Source: a virus. Taken from it: DNA of 54,830 bases. The stretch is taken from positions 1 to 54,830 of the IMG/VR virus record IMGVR_UViG_3300047175_000083; one strand, 5' to 3'. The translations under genes and the position numbers were made by a program. The notes beneath the pieces were generated by a model, which saw only the letters and a list, made by a program, of their open reading frames with translations, was not told the DNA's origin and did not search any database. Positions 1 through 9,951 of this stretch are shown in pieces. Each line of letters opens with the position of its first letter. Position 1 is the first letter of the stretch.

Positions 1-126
1 TCATCCAGCCGGCGCCGAACCTGGGGAACGTGGACAGCTTGGTGTAATAGCGGATCTTGGCCGCGGCGAAGGCGGTCATGAATTTGGCCGTGAGCATGTG
101 CTGCAGGGCGGCGTGCGAGAGCGGTC
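1..126. repeat. Terminal direct repeat, left copy (contig closes on itself)
   Basis: These 126 bases are identical to 54703-54828 at the other end; the final two bases of the window (54829-54830) then diverge at one position. The repeat lies inside the endolysin gene, and joining the ends restores that frame without a break. I infer a circular assembly graph or a circularly permuted genome; the length is typical of a k-mer overlap rather than a biological terminal repeat. Confidence 0.95.
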
Positions 127-445
127 CGAAATTGCCATCGGGGGCCACGCCGATCACCGACTGACAGGTGCGGATCGCGCTCCCCAGGCCGGCATTGACC
201 GCGAAGTCGAGCAGCTGGTACGCCACGGCCGGGTCCTCGCCGTCGAGTTTCATCGGGTCCCAGAACCGCGCCTTGTACCGGGCCGCGGCCTGGTCGCGCG
301 TCATCGAGCGGATCTGGTCGGCGGTGAGGTCGGGGTTTTCATGGAGCGCCCAGCCCCAATTCGTGAGGCCTCCGGGATCGTCGGGATCGTCGACCAGCCC
401 GCCCTCGTTGGCGAGCACCCGGTTGATCGCGTCGTCGAAATTCAC
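1..445 (-). CDS. Endolysin, GH108-type N-acetylmuramidase (5' part; continues at 54702-54653)
   Basis: The frame starts with GTG at 445, overlapping the TGA of the giant virion gene, and runs off base 1. Joined through the terminal repeat to 54702-54653 it gives a 164-residue protein. The N terminus reads VNFDDAINRVLANEGG and then DPDDPGGLTNWGW, the signature of GH108 muramidases, in which the Glu of the EGG motif (residue 14 here) is catalytic. It would cleave the peptidoglycan glycan strand at lysis. I see no signal peptide or SAR segment, so release by a holin is expected, and a holin candidate is the next gene downstream. The length is normal for the family catalytic domain plus a short tail. 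Confidence 0.9.
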   Translation of the reverse strand, partial: MNFDDAINRVLANEGGLVDDPDDPGGLTNWGWALHENPDLTADQIRSMTRDQAAARYKARFWDPMKLDGEDPAVAYQLLDFAVNAGLGSAIRTCQSVIGVAPDGNFGPLSHAALQHMLTAKFMTAFAAAKIRYYTKLSTFPRFGAGWM

Positions 446-3400
446 TGGCCGGCCTGCAGGCGTTGGAAATTTGCTTGCTGCTCCGGTGTGGCCATTTTCT
501 CGAACGAGCGCACGGCGTTTTTGGAGGCGCCCTGTTGGTTCAGGCGGTAGAACCATTTGCGCTCGGCCGGCGTCATGCGGGCCTGGTCCATCAGCTTGTT
601 AGCCTCGACCGTATCGCCAGCTTTCAACGCGGCGCGCAGATCCGGGGCGATCTTGGTCAACTCGGCAGAGTGCTCTTTGCGGTCCTCCTGCATCTCGCCG
701 AAGGCCGGGCCGCCGGGGAATCCCTTGGAAAACTGCAGCCCGACCATGGGCCCAATCGCGTGCAGGGCGTCCATGTCCTGCCAGGAGAATTTCGACTTCC
801 CGGTCATCAGGTTCTTTGCCGCGGACAGCTGGTCGGTCGGCAACTGCTGCTGCAAATAATGCAGCGCGATTTGCCCGCCGATCTTGGCCACGCCCAACGG
901 CAGGCCGTTTTCGTCGACCGCCTTCTCGTCCCAAACGGGTCGCTGGGAGCCGTTGAATCCCTGGTTGTTGGTCGCCGCCTCGATGGTCGGGCGGATCAGG
1001 GTCGATTCCTTCTTGACCATCATGTCGTGCGCATGGGTCATCCAACCCTCGAAGTCCTCGCCGACCTTCCCGAACGAGAATCGGTAGTACCGGGCCGTGC
1101 CGTCATCGCCGTAGCCCACCAGGATCCGGTCCTTCTTGCCCGGCTCGTTGTCGGCCATGGGCGTGACGTTGCGGGCCACGGCGAACGGGTTGAGGATCCG
1201 CATGGGGTTGTCTTTGATTCGGGAATACTCGGCAGCTGCCCGGCGCTCGTAGCCCGCCATGGCCGCGTGGACCCGGTGCATGTCCCCGGTGGCAATACCC
1301 GCGATGGCGCCCGGGATCCCCTCCGGGGCGTTCGGGTTGAGCTTGTGCTTGAAGTAATCCTGCAGGGTCGAACCACCCAGATACATCAGTCCCACGTCCA
1401 TGGCAAAAACCGCGAGCGACTTGCGGCGCATCGCCGCGACCGCCTTGTCCCGGGCCTCGGGCCCCATGTCCCGGGCGATCTGCGACTGGACGTCTCGGGG
1501 TAGACCCGTGAGCACATCCTTGACCGCACCCAGATTGCCAGTGGTGAACGAGCGGGAAAATTCCTCGAGGTTAAGGAATTTGCGCGCCATCGACGACATC
1601 GACTCGTTCGGGATCGCGCCAGCGTAGCGATTGGCCAGATGCGCGGCCATGCGCACCGCGGTCTGCCGGTCGAACCCCTGCTTGATGAATTGGTCCCGGG
1701 AGTGCACGGCAAGCCCCGCCTGGATCTTGGCGACCTGATTCCACAGCAGCGTGTTGTGCCAGAAATCGGCCGCCTTGTAGAGGCCCTGGGCGGTCTTGAG
1801 GCTGGCCGATTCGGAAAACGGCCGAATCGCGCCGGCGACCGCCTTGGTGATCGGCGCCTGGCCCCACGTCTGCTGCCGCGGATCGTCGGGCACGTGCTGC
1901 ATGATTCCAGTGATGTCCTGCCGATCGCCGAACTTGCCGATCGGCACCATGCCGTTCTGCACAAATTCGCGCATTTCGGTGTTTCTGGGGTCGTTTACGA
2001 CCCGGCTCCCGTCCATGAAAATGCGCCCGGTGAGCATCCGGCCCGGCGCCGCGGGGAACGTGCGGCCGAGCACCACGGACAGGTGGATCGCCGGCGAATT
2101 CATGATCGACTCGACGGCGATGGTTTTGAGGGCCATGGCCGCCTCGTAGGCTTTGCCGTTGGGGCCATCGTTGAGCACGGCGCGCAGCGGGCCCTCGAAC
2201 TCCTTGGAGACGTACAACGGGACCTTCTGGGGGAATCGGTACGGGATTTCCTGGCTGCGCACGCCGAGCTCGACCCCGGGCTTCACCGCCCGCAGCGGTT
2301 CACCAATCTCCGGGTGCTTGTCCAGAAAGGCCTCGAATTTGGCCTTGGCCTTGGGCGCGATCCGGTCCATGAGCTCCGGCGCGTGGACGTAGGCATGGAC
2401 GAGGTTGGCCATCTTTTCGCTGCCCTCGCGCACGTACTTCTTGTAATGCTGCGGCACCTCGTCCGGATCCTTGGAGGCGTACCGGGCATCGGCCAGGGCG
2501 CGGAGCTCCTTGGCGACGCCGGGAGTGCCCTGCATTTCCTTGATGAGCCCGTACTTGTGGTCGATCTGGTGGCCGAGCTCGTGCGTGAGGACCGTCTCCG
2601 GGCCGGCGAACTTGGTCTGCACCCGGTTGCCGCCCTGGTACGACAGGCCCCAGGCACGGCCCTTGAGGTTTGCAAGCCGCTGGTGCGTGACCCCTAGGGC
2701 CTCGGCCACCTTGGACAGGCCGTCCCATAGCTGCTGGTCGTGGGCCTCTTTGACCGGCATGGAGTCCTTTTTCCACTTGTACGTCGTGAAAGCCGGGTGG
2801 TTAATCGTAAAGTGCGTCTCCGAATTGCCGTGGATGTCGACTAGGTTCTCCCCGGTCGTTTTGCCCATCTCCTGTATGCGGTTGATGAGCTCGCGGCCGG
2901 CGATCGCGCGTTCAAGGCGCCCCATGGCCAAGGGCATCGTCAGGATGTCGTGGACCATCTTGAAGTCCGGCCCGAACGCCTTTTTGCCCGCGGCCTCAGC
3001 TTCCTCAATCGTCTGGTGCTTGCGCTGCATCAGGCTTTCGGCGCTCGTGCGCAGGTTTGTGCCTTCGATCTTTCCGGCGTTGATCCCGTCGCCCTTGCCC
3101 GGGCCGCGGGGCACCTGCGCGACCTGGCCGTCCGCGCCAATCATCGCGGCCATGTGCGGCACCCAATACGGCACCCCGGCGTCCTCGTCGACCATGCCCG
3201 CGGCCTTGGCGCGCTGCAGCAGGTTTTCGCCGTAGTCGTGCAGCACCTTCATGGTGTCGCGTTCTTCCGGGGACAGCCGGCCGAGCCCGCGCTTCGGGTC
3301 CGTCTCCCCGTTGAGGCGCATCTGGTTTTCTTCTTCGCCGGCGTCGAACATGCGCTTGCGATCGGCCGCGTCGTAATTGGCCCGGATGATGTCGTGGAAC

Positions 3401-6400
3401 TTGCCCCACTGCTGGCGCGCGACCCGGTCTTGGTTGGCAAAGTCCTTGGCCGCGGCGCGGCCGCGCTCGCTTCCCAGAGCCATCGGCGCGACCCCGCGCT
3501 GGACCTCCTGGACGACCGATCCCAGGGTTTTGTTCGCTGCCTGCGTCATCGGCATGTCCCGAACCCGGGCGAGCAGCGGGCGCGCGGCGCCCTTGGCCTC
3601 GTCGGACAGACCCTTGGGCGGTTCCGGCGGGGGTTCGGATTCGCTGGGTCGGGACTCCGACAGATGCGCGAGGACTATGCCAGTGCCGCCGCTTCGGGAG
3701 GAAGATTGCGGAAGGCGTCCATCGGATCTTCGGGCGGCGAAGGAATCGGCGAGTCCAAAGACGTCTGTGGCGTGGGCGAGGGACGGGACAGACCCTTCGT
3801 CCGCGGCGTGGGCGAGGGCTTCATCAATGAACCGGGTGGCTTCTGGCGCTTCACGTTCAAATGCCTCCATCAAACCTACGCTGTGCCGTGCGGTGACGGC
3901 CTGGGCGAATAGCTCCGATTGAAACTTGGTCGGATCCGCGTGCAGTTTGGCGTACTTCGGATCCATCGGGTACTGCAGGAAATCCCGATTCTGCGGGTCG
4001 GCAGCTGCCAGCTTGTAGAGCTCTTTGGCCACCCGCCCAACTGGCTCGATCCGCCCGTCGGCGCCGATACGGACCGCCATGTCCGGATGGTCAGAATACA
4101 GCGTTCCCATCCAGTCGGCGATGTGCGCGTGCTCGTGCAGCATAAGCTGCGCGATGAAATTCGGGTGCGCCATCATGGCGTACGGGCTCATTTCGATCAG
4201 CGGCTTGCCGTCGTCGCCAAGACTGACCCGGGCGCCCAACTCCATCGACGGCTCAATGCGGTATCTGGTGGTGACGTGGGTGAACCCCAGATTCTTGCGG
4301 TTGAGCCAGTCCTTGATCGTCGACACGGATTTGTCGAGCTTGGCCTGCATGGCGGCGCGGCCTCGAGGGTCGGCGTAGGTCACTTGGGCGACCCGCTTCA
4401 TCTCGTCCTTGTCCTCGTCGGGCTCGGCCTTGCCCCAACCCTCGGGGGAGGATTCGCTCAACAGCGGCGGCTGGCCGGCGGCGGCGTCCTTTTTGACCTT
4501 CTCGCGCTCCTTGAGGGATTGCGGGGTCGGGTTTTCCAGACTGAACGGTTCCGATGCGGCTTTGCCGGCCTTGTGTTGCGCTTCGCGCACGCCATCCAAT
4601 ACGCGCGCGGTGTCGCGCATCGCCAGCCCCAGGCCGAAGTGCAACTGTGCGGGATTCGGTTTCAACGCCCCGCTTTCAATGCCCTCTTGCGCGAGCCGCA
4701 CCGCGTCGGCGAACGGTACGGTGTCGCCGTTAGAAAGCATGACGTCGCCCTTTTGCTCGGGCCGGGCCAGACCGCGCAATTCTTTTTCGGCGTCGTTGAC
4801 CGACAAACCATGAAGGTCAAACTTCGGGTGCGCTGGCTCTACAGGCTTTCCGGTCGCCGGTTCCTCTGGTGGCCGCCGCAAACCAGCCGAATCGAAGTAG
4901 CCGCCGCGGCCATCCGGGATCAGCTTTTCCTTGCGGCCGGCCTGGCTCTTTAATTTCGCCGGCCAAGCGTGCCGCTGCAGTTCGAGGTTGCCCTTTTGGG
5001 CTTCGTCCAGGACCATCTTGTCGAAGGCTTCCTTGCCCATGCCCGGGTACTGCTCGCGCAGTTTGTCGATGGCCACCGCCGCGCCCTGGTCGACGCGCGG
5101 CTCGACGGCGCGCATCGCATCGGCTACAGGCTTTCCGGCTTGTCCGGCTGCGGCCTCATTTGCGCGGTCGGGCCCGGCTGGTTGAACCTCGGATCCGGTT
5201 TGAGCACGCTCGCCGGATCCGCCGGCGCGAGCGCCCGGTTCATCCCGTACGGGGTTGAGCCGGTCCGAAACTGCGGCGCCTGTCTCAGTGTTGCCACGTA
5301 TTTCTGATTCTGCATCCGGGCGACCTGGTCCGGGCTCATCGCCTGGATTGCGTTCACCTGCTGCAATGGCGTCATGGGCATCATTGATCTCCTTGACCGC
5401 GCGCATAAACGCGCCGTGGTCGTTCTCGTGCTGGATCGCGGCGCGCTCGACCGCATCGGGGTCGCGCTCGTTCGCCTGGCGGATCGCTTCTGTGTGTTCG
5501 TGCATGAACTCGTCGGCCGATGCGCCACCGTGCTCGGCCGCGTGCGCGTGATCCTCCATCCTCCAGACGTCGTGCTGAATGTCCTCGTCGGTGCGGCCGC
5601 GGGTTTCGATCCCCAGGTTTTCGGCGTGCTCAAGCAGTTCGTTGCGCTGCTTCACCCGGGCTATGGAGTGCCAACGATCTTCCTGCTCGGGGATCGGATG
5701 CACGCTGTGCGGCTCGCGGATTTCCTGATTGATGAGCTCCCGGGCGAGCTCGTGCGAACCGCCGACGCCGGTGGCTTCGGCGTTTTCCACGTCTCGGTCG
5801 GACAGGTACTTCTCCTGCTGCATCCACCGAACCACGGAATCCATGTCGGCGCCGCCCTTGTGGAACAGCCGGCCGCGCCCCGGGCCGCCGATGAAAATGT
5901 GACCCTTGCCCGGCAGCGTCAAGGCAGTGTGCTTTTCCTCAAATCCCAGGTCCGACTTTTCGTCGGAGTGGATCCCGCCCAGGCCATCCATCAGCTTGCG
6001 GAAAAATGGGCTGTTGCTGACGGTTTTCTCGGGCTCGGCCTTGGGTTGCTTGTCCAGACCGTTTTTGGGCGCCTCGGCCTGGATGCGCGCGCGCTCTGAG
6101 CGGAATTGGTCGATGCGCCGTTGCTGTTCCTCGGGAGGCAGTTCGGCCCAGAATTTCCCGCGGTACGGGTCGCTGGCGTTGGCCGGGTCGTACGGGGAAA
6201 CGGCCATGCCTTCGGGCATTTTGTCTTTTGAGATGGTCGGTTCTTCGCCGGGCTGCAGCGGGTTGTCCCCGGTGTTGGGCCGGACTTTGGACCGACGCTC
6301 AAGCCCGCCCGCCGCACCTTGCATTTCGGTCGATTTGTCAACCGCCGGAGCCTGCATTTGCGCCGATTCGTCAACCACGGGCGACGGTGGGGTGGCGGGC

Positions 6401-7812
6401 GGCGGTGGTTCCTTCTCGACGGGGTGGAGCTTGTCGGCGCGCGCCAGAAGCGCCGCGGCTTCCTCGGGATCGGCGGTGTGCTGCGCCAGATCCCGTAGCT
6501 CGGTGGCCGCATTCTCCTGCTTGATGCGCTTTTCCTCGGCCGCCAAGCGTGTCTTGATGACCGCCTTGGCCTCGGGCGTCTGCGCCAGATCCAGCAGTTT
6601 TTCGAGTTCAACCTGCTTGTCGCTCTTGGGTGGGGGCGCCGGCTGCACTTCCTCTGGGGTTTCGGGCTCTATGCCTGGCGCCTCTGCCTTCGGGGCCGGC
6701 GCGGCCTTTACCTTTTCGGGCTCCACTTCCTGAACGTCAATGCCCCGTGCGGACGGCTTGGGCGGTTCCTCGAGCTCCGGATCGTGCTCGACAAAGTGCG
6801 GCGGCGGCGCGGCGTCGACGTGCTCCAGATCCGGAGCGCCGGCCTCGCCGACATCGATTCCAGTGGCCTGCGGTGGCGCTTGTGGCTCATCTGGTGAGCC
6901 CGGCCTTTGCCCCATGACCGCGCGCATCTGGTCGGCGGGGGTGCCGATCGTCTCGCGGGCCCGCTTGACGTCCTCCTTTTCGGCAATGCCCTGCGCGCGG
7001 CCCTGCTCCGCGAGGCGCGCGCCGGCCGCGCCGTGGTAGCCGAATCCCAAGCCGCTGCCAACCTCGACCATCAGCTGCGCCAGATCGGGCTTGACGTCCT
7101 GGTGATACTCGTCCGGGCTGGTGACGTTCTCCCCGGCGCGCCCGGCGGCGCTGGCCACGGGATTCAAGACCGCTCCGCTGGCCGCGCCGGCGACCTTCGA
7201 GGCGCCGGCACTCAGGCCCGCCCGGGTGGCCAGTTTCGCACCGATGGCGAACGGGGCCAGCTGCGCGGCGTTGTCGATGATGTAGTGCGGGATCCCGGCT
7301 TTGGCGATGTCCGTCAGGGAGTAGCCCTTCTGGATCATGTCGACGGCCATGTCGAGCGTAGGCGCCGCGCCCAGGCCGATCCCGACCTCCGGGACGACGG
7401 CGGTGGCCAGACCCGCGCCCAACCCGCCGATGACCTTGCCGGGGGTGTTTTCTTCCTCGTTGGCCTTGGTGGCGTAGTAGTCCCTGGACACCTTGATCTG
7501 CTCGTCCATCCCCCTGAAAATCGCGTCGCTTACGTCCTGGGGGTTGATCGGCTCGGAATTTTCCATTCCCTCGGCAGCCGCACCACTGAGCAGTGTGGAA
7601 CCCAGGAATTCGGCCACGCGCAGCGCCGCTGGCGCAATGGCCCCGCCGAACGTGCGTCCGGCCTGCTCGAGCATGGGAATGTCCCGGATCGGCGTGTCGT
7701 GCTTCAACGCCTCGGTGGGAATGTCGGTGCTGATGCCCGGCTGCGGCGGCGCGGCGCCCTGCTGCGCCAGCTGATCCTGTTTCAGGGACTCGACGGGAAT
7801 CGTCCAGCCCAT
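442..7812 (-). CDS. Giant late protein, 2456 aa, with two HExxH metallopeptidase motifs; putative internal or ejected virion protein
   Basis: The protein begins MGWTIPVESLK one base after the preceding stop. Residues 1-230 are Ala/Gly-rich and partly hydrophobic. Roughly 290-560 is Pro/Glu/Ala-rich and probably disordered, followed by long charged helical segments. HEHAH lies near residue 1224 and HELGH near residue 1744, each followed by a downstream acidic or hydrophobic segment as in zincin metallopeptidases. Near 2050-2100 is a hydrophobic stretch (SLAVFAMDVGLMYLGG). Very large multidomain proteins at the end of the structural operon, just before lysis genes, are typical of proteins packaged inside short-tailed phages and injected with DNA. 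That role is inference from size, position and motifs; I recognise no single full-length family. Confidence 0.75.
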   Translation of the reverse strand: MGWTIPVESLKQDQLAQQGAAPPQPGISTDIPTEALKHDTPIRDIPMLEQAGRTFGGAIAPAALRVAEFLGSTLLSGAAAEGMENSEPINPQDVSDAIFRGMDEQIKVSRDYYATKANEEENTPGKVIGGLGAGLATAVVPEVGIGLGAAPTLDMAVDMIQKGYSLTDIAKAGIPHYIIDNAAQLAPFAIGAKLATRAGLSAGASKVAGAASGAVLNPVASAAGRAGENVTSPDEYHQDVKPDLAQLMVEVGSGLGFGYHGAAGARLAEQGRAQGIAEKEDVKRARETIGTPADQMRAVMGQRPGSPDEPQAPPQATGIDVGEAGAPDLEHVDAAPPPHFVEHDPELEEPPKPSARGIDVQEVEPEKVKAAPAPKAEAPGIEPETPEEVQPAPPPKSDKQVELEKLLDLAQTPEAKAVIKTRLAAEEKRIKQENAATELRDLAQHTADPEEAAALLARADKLHPVEKEPPPPATPPSPVVDESAQMQAPAVDKSTEMQGAAGGLERRSKVRPNTGDNPLQPGEEPTISKDKMPEGMAVSPYDPANASDPYRGKFWAELPPEEQQRRIDQFRSERARIQAEAPKNGLDKQPKAEPEKTVSNSPFFRKLMDGLGGIHSDEKSDLGFEEKHTALTLPGKGHIFIGGPGRGRLFHKGGADMDSVVRWMQQEKYLSDRDVENAEATGVGGSHELARELINQEIREPHSVHPIPEQEDRWHSIARVKQRNELLEHAENLGIETRGRTDEDIQHDVWRMEDHAHAAEHGGASADEFMHEHTEAIRQANERDPDAVERAAIQHENDHGAFMRAVKEINDAHDAIAAGERNPGDEPGPGRPDAESEIRGNTETGAAVSDRLNPVRDEPGARAGGSGERAQTGSEVQPAGPDRANEAAAGQAGKPVADAMRAVEPRVDQGAAVAIDKLREQYPGMGKEAFDKMVLDEAQKGNLELQRHAWPAKLKSQAGRKEKLIPDGRGGYFDSAGLRRPPEEPATGKPVEPAHPKFDLHGLSVNDAEKELRGLARPEQKGDVMLSNGDTVPFADAVRLAQEGIESGALKPNPAQLHFGLGLAMRDTARVLDGVREAQHKAGKAASEPFSLENPTPQSLKEREKVKKDAAAGQPPLLSESSPEGWGKAEPDEDKDEMKRVAQVTYADPRGRAAMQAKLDKSVSTIKDWLNRKNLGFTHVTTRYRIEPSMELGARVSLGDDGKPLIEMSPYAMMAHPNFIAQLMLHEHAHIADWMGTLYSDHPDMAVRIGADGRIEPVGRVAKELYKLAAADPQNRDFLQYPMDPKYAKLHADPTKFQSELFAQAVTARHSVGLMEAFEREAPEATRFIDEALAHAADEGSVPSLAHATDVFGLADSFAARRSDGRLPQSSSRSGGTGIVLAHLSESRPSESEPPPEPPKGLSDEAKGAARPLLARVRDMPMTQAANKTLGSVVQEVQRGVAPMALGSERGRAAAKDFANQDRVARQQWGKFHDIIRANYDAADRKRMFDAGEEENQMRLNGETDPKRGLGRLSPEERDTMKVLHDYGENLLQRAKAAGMVDEDAGVPYWVPHMAAMIGADGQVAQVPRGPGKGDGINAGKIEGTNLRTSAESLMQRKHQTIEEAEAAGKKAFGPDFKMVHDILTMPLAMGRLERAIAGRELINRIQEMGKTTGENLVDIHGNSETHFTINHPAFTTYKWKKDSMPVKEAHDQQLWDGLSKVAEALGVTHQRLANLKGRAWGLSYQGGNRVQTKFAGPETVLTHELGHQIDHKYGLIKEMQGTPGVAKELRALADARYASKDPDEVPQHYKKYVREGSEKMANLVHAYVHAPELMDRIAPKAKAKFEAFLDKHPEIGEPLRAVKPGVELGVRSQEIPYRFPQKVPLYVSKEFEGPLRAVLNDGPNGKAYEAAMALKTIAVESIMNSPAIHLSVVLGRTFPAAPGRMLTGRIFMDGSRVVNDPRNTEMREFVQNGMVPIGKFGDRQDITGIMQHVPDDPRQQTWGQAPITKAVAGAIRPFSESASLKTAQGLYKAADFWHNTLLWNQVAKIQAGLAVHSRDQFIKQGFDRQTAVRMAAHLANRYAGAIPNESMSSMARKFLNLEEFSRSFTTGNLGAVKDVLTGLPRDVQSQIARDMGPEARDKAVAAMRRKSLAVFAMDVGLMYLGGSTLQDYFKHKLNPNAPEGIPGAIAGIATGDMHRVHAAMAGYERRAAAEYSRIKDNPMRILNPFAVARNVTPMADNEPGKKDRILVGYGDDGTARYYRFSFGKVGEDFEGWMTHAHDMMVKKESTLIRPTIEAATNNQGFNGSQRPVWDEKAVDENGLPLGVAKIGGQIALHYLQQQLPTDQLSAAKNLMTGKSKFSWQDMDALHAIGPMVGLQFSKGFPGGPAFGEMQEDRKEHSAELTKIAPDLRAALKAGDTVEANKLMDQARMTPAERKWFYRLNQQGASKNAVRSFEKMATPEQQANFQRLQAGQ

Positions 7813-7813
7813 T

Positions 7814-9673
7814 TCAGTCGTGTCCGATGTCGGCGGTTTCTGGCTCCTGGATGCCCTTGGCCTGCGGCTGACCCACGACCTGCGCCGGCGTCGGGCCCTT
7901 CACGGCGCCGGCCGCGACGGCCTTGCCTGCATTGGTCGACGTCGGCGGGGCCTCCACCGGCGTCCACCTGATGTCGGTGTAATTTTCGGTCTTGCGCGGG
8001 TCGCCACCCTTGTACCGACCTCGGAAAATGCTCGGCTTGCCGTCATCCGGGGCCGGCATCGGGAATTGGTGCATCGTCCCGGGCTCCCATGTCGGAACGT
8101 CGTGCGTTTCCATCTGCGCGCGCTGGATTGCCATGGCCCGGACCTGATCCATGTCGACGGGCTTCTTGTTGATCCGGGCATTGCGCAGCACGCTCTCGAC
8201 GTAGTTGGTCGCGGCCTGCTGTTGGGCCTGGAGGCGCCAGTCGGGAATGGCGCCGGTGCTGTCAGTCCAAACACCGCTCATCGGGTTTTTGACCATACCC
8301 AAAGCGGTCTGCACGCTGTCCTTGGTGTCGTTGATGTCCGCTTCGCTGATGTTCGATTTGGGCGTCGCGCTGGCGCCGAACACCGTCTGCCGGTCGACGT
8401 CGGCCTGGGTGTAAGGCTGGTTCGTTTCCGGATTGATCGTTCCCACGAGGCGCCGGGCAGCTAATTCCTTGCGGTCGGCCTCGGTGGGTTCGCGCGGCTT
8501 GGCGTTCGGCGGCTCGAGCACTTCAAATTTTCCCGTCGTCATGCCGTTCGAGTTGTACTCCCGGTTCACGAGGGAGCCATCTGGCGCGCGGTCGGACTTC
8601 CAGGTGGTAGGCGTCGAGCTCAGACCGCGGGCCGTTACCGATTGGGCCCAATCCAAAGCCTCCTGGGGTGGTTTGGCCGACTGGCGCCGGATCATGTCCT
8701 GGAGCGGCTTGGAAGCGGCCACGATCGAATTGAGTGTTCCCTGCATGCCCATGTGATCGTTCAAGGCCTGCGGGGTGATCGTCGAAATTGGATCGTCCGG
8801 GTGATTGCCGCCGTTGACGTGCGGGGCCATCGGATCAGTCGACACGGACCCGTCCGAGTGCTGCGCCTGGGTGACGGTGACGGGCATGGCCGCGGTGCCG
8901 TCCGGCGTCGGCACGGCGCCAATGTCCGGGTGGAGCGCGCGCTCGGTGATTACCCCGCCGGCGGGATTGAGTTGCCCCAGGTTCACGTTGACTTGGTTGC
9001 CCAGGACACCTTGCACGCCGGAAATGGCCAGCGGCTTGTCGCCGTTTTGCGTGCCGTCGTTGTAGTCCTCGATGTGCTGTCCGATCTTGGACGGCTCGCC
9101 GTTGGGCCCGGGCAGGTAATCGGCCGGGTGATTCACCCCCACGCCATTGAGGAAGCGGAAAAAATCGGCCTCGCCGCCGGGCTCGCTGGTCGGATCGAAA
9201 TTGCCGCTCTGCAGCTTTTTGAGGTAGCCCTTCTGCCAGTTGACCTCGTCCTGCTGGAACTGGCCGTAGATCGCGCCCTGCACGGACGACATGCGGGCCC
9301 GGTGGCTGTTGACCGCCGCGGTCATCACGTTTTGCTCGTCGGACGGCACCTTGTCATACGAGCCGTACTTCTGGATGGTGGCTTGCATCATCTTGTCAAG
9401 CTGGCCGCCCTCCTCCTTGAGCGAATTGAGCGCGTCGATCTGGTGCTGGCGCTCCGTCTCGTCCTGGATGTGGCGCTGCGCAAAGTCGATCTGCGCCTGA
9501 TGCATCTGGTCGAGCCGGTCCTCGCGGTCGCGCTCGTACTGCATCTGCTCCCTGCGGTCGGCGGCGTCCTGCGCGCGCAGCATGAACGACTGGCCGGCCT
9601 CGATCCCGCCGACGATGGCCGAGCCCGGCGACTGGTAGGGCATGCCTCCAAAAGAGCCGTTGAGTCCGTACAT
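7814..9673 (-). CDS. Putative internal virion protein with N-terminal coiled coil (619 aa)
   Basis: The ATG at 9673 overlaps the stop of the gene before it by one base, and its own stop is one base from the giant gene, so the three are translationally linked. Residues 1-30 are glycine-rich; residues 30-100 are strongly charged heptad-like helix rich in Arg, Asp and Gln. The remainder is hydrophilic with no membrane segment. I cannot assign a catalytic domain. Its place between a glycine-zipper protein and the giant late protein suggests a core or ejection protein of the particle. Confidence 0.7.
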   Translation of the reverse strand: MYGLNGSFGGMPYQSPGSAIVGGIEAGQSFMLRAQDAADRREQMQYERDREDRLDQMHQAQIDFAQRHIQDETERQHQIDALNSLKEEGGQLDKMMQATIQKYGSYDKVPSDEQNVMTAAVNSHRARMSSVQGAIYGQFQQDEVNWQKGYLKKLQSGNFDPTSEPGGEADFFRFLNGVGVNHPADYLPGPNGEPSKIGQHIEDYNDGTQNGDKPLAISGVQGVLGNQVNVNLGQLNPAGGVITERALHPDIGAVPTPDGTAAMPVTVTQAQHSDGSVSTDPMAPHVNGGNHPDDPISTITPQALNDHMGMQGTLNSIVAASKPLQDMIRRQSAKPPQEALDWAQSVTARGLSSTPTTWKSDRAPDGSLVNREYNSNGMTTGKFEVLEPPNAKPREPTEADRKELAARRLVGTINPETNQPYTQADVDRQTVFGASATPKSNISEADINDTKDSVQTALGMVKNPMSGVWTDSTGAIPDWRLQAQQQAATNYVESVLRNARINKKPVDMDQVRAMAIQRAQMETHDVPTWEPGTMHQFPMPAPDDGKPSIFRGRYKGGDPRKTENYTDIRWTPVEAPPTSTNAGKAVAAGAVKGPTPAQVVGQPQAKGIQEPETADIGHD

Positions 9674-9951
9674 CAGAAGGCTCCCCCGATCAGGCCGCCT
9701 ACCGAGCCGCCAATCGCCGACCCCAGCGGTCCGAAGTACGAGCCGGCGATGGAGCCCACCATGCCGCCGATCTTGGCGTTGCCTTCCTTGTTGCCGCCGA
9801 TGACGCGCGAGTTGTACTGGTTGCGCTCGGATTCGGACTCGGCCGCGACCTCGGCCGCGGAATCGGCGCGCTTGGCCGAATCCAGTCCCATCTCCTCAAG
9901 GCCGCCCCCGCGCGAAAGGGTCGGATCCGACATCATCAGACCTTGTCCCAT
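9673..9951 (-). CDS. Small virion-associated protein with C-terminal glycine zipper (92 aa)
   Basis: The start at 9951 overlaps the preceding stop (TGATG), which fixes it against a longer reading that would run through the upstream gene in another frame. The N-terminal 60 residues are polar and acidic. The last 30 residues are a glycine-zipper segment (GGMVGSIAG, GGSVGGLIGG) that could insert into or associate with a membrane. It is co-translated with its neighbours. No family is recognised; a role in the ejection channel or head core is a guess from context. Confidence 0.7.
   Translation of the reverse strand: MGQGLMMSDPTLSRGGGLEEMGLDSAKRADSAAEVAAESESERNQYNSRVIGGNKEGNAKIGGMVGSIAGSYFGPLGSAIGGSVGGLIGGAF

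Noticed and set aside
442-7812. Many long plus-strand frames opposite the giant gene
   Set aside because: They follow the GC-rich third-position pattern of the true minus-strand gene and have no start signals; all are treated as antisense shadows.
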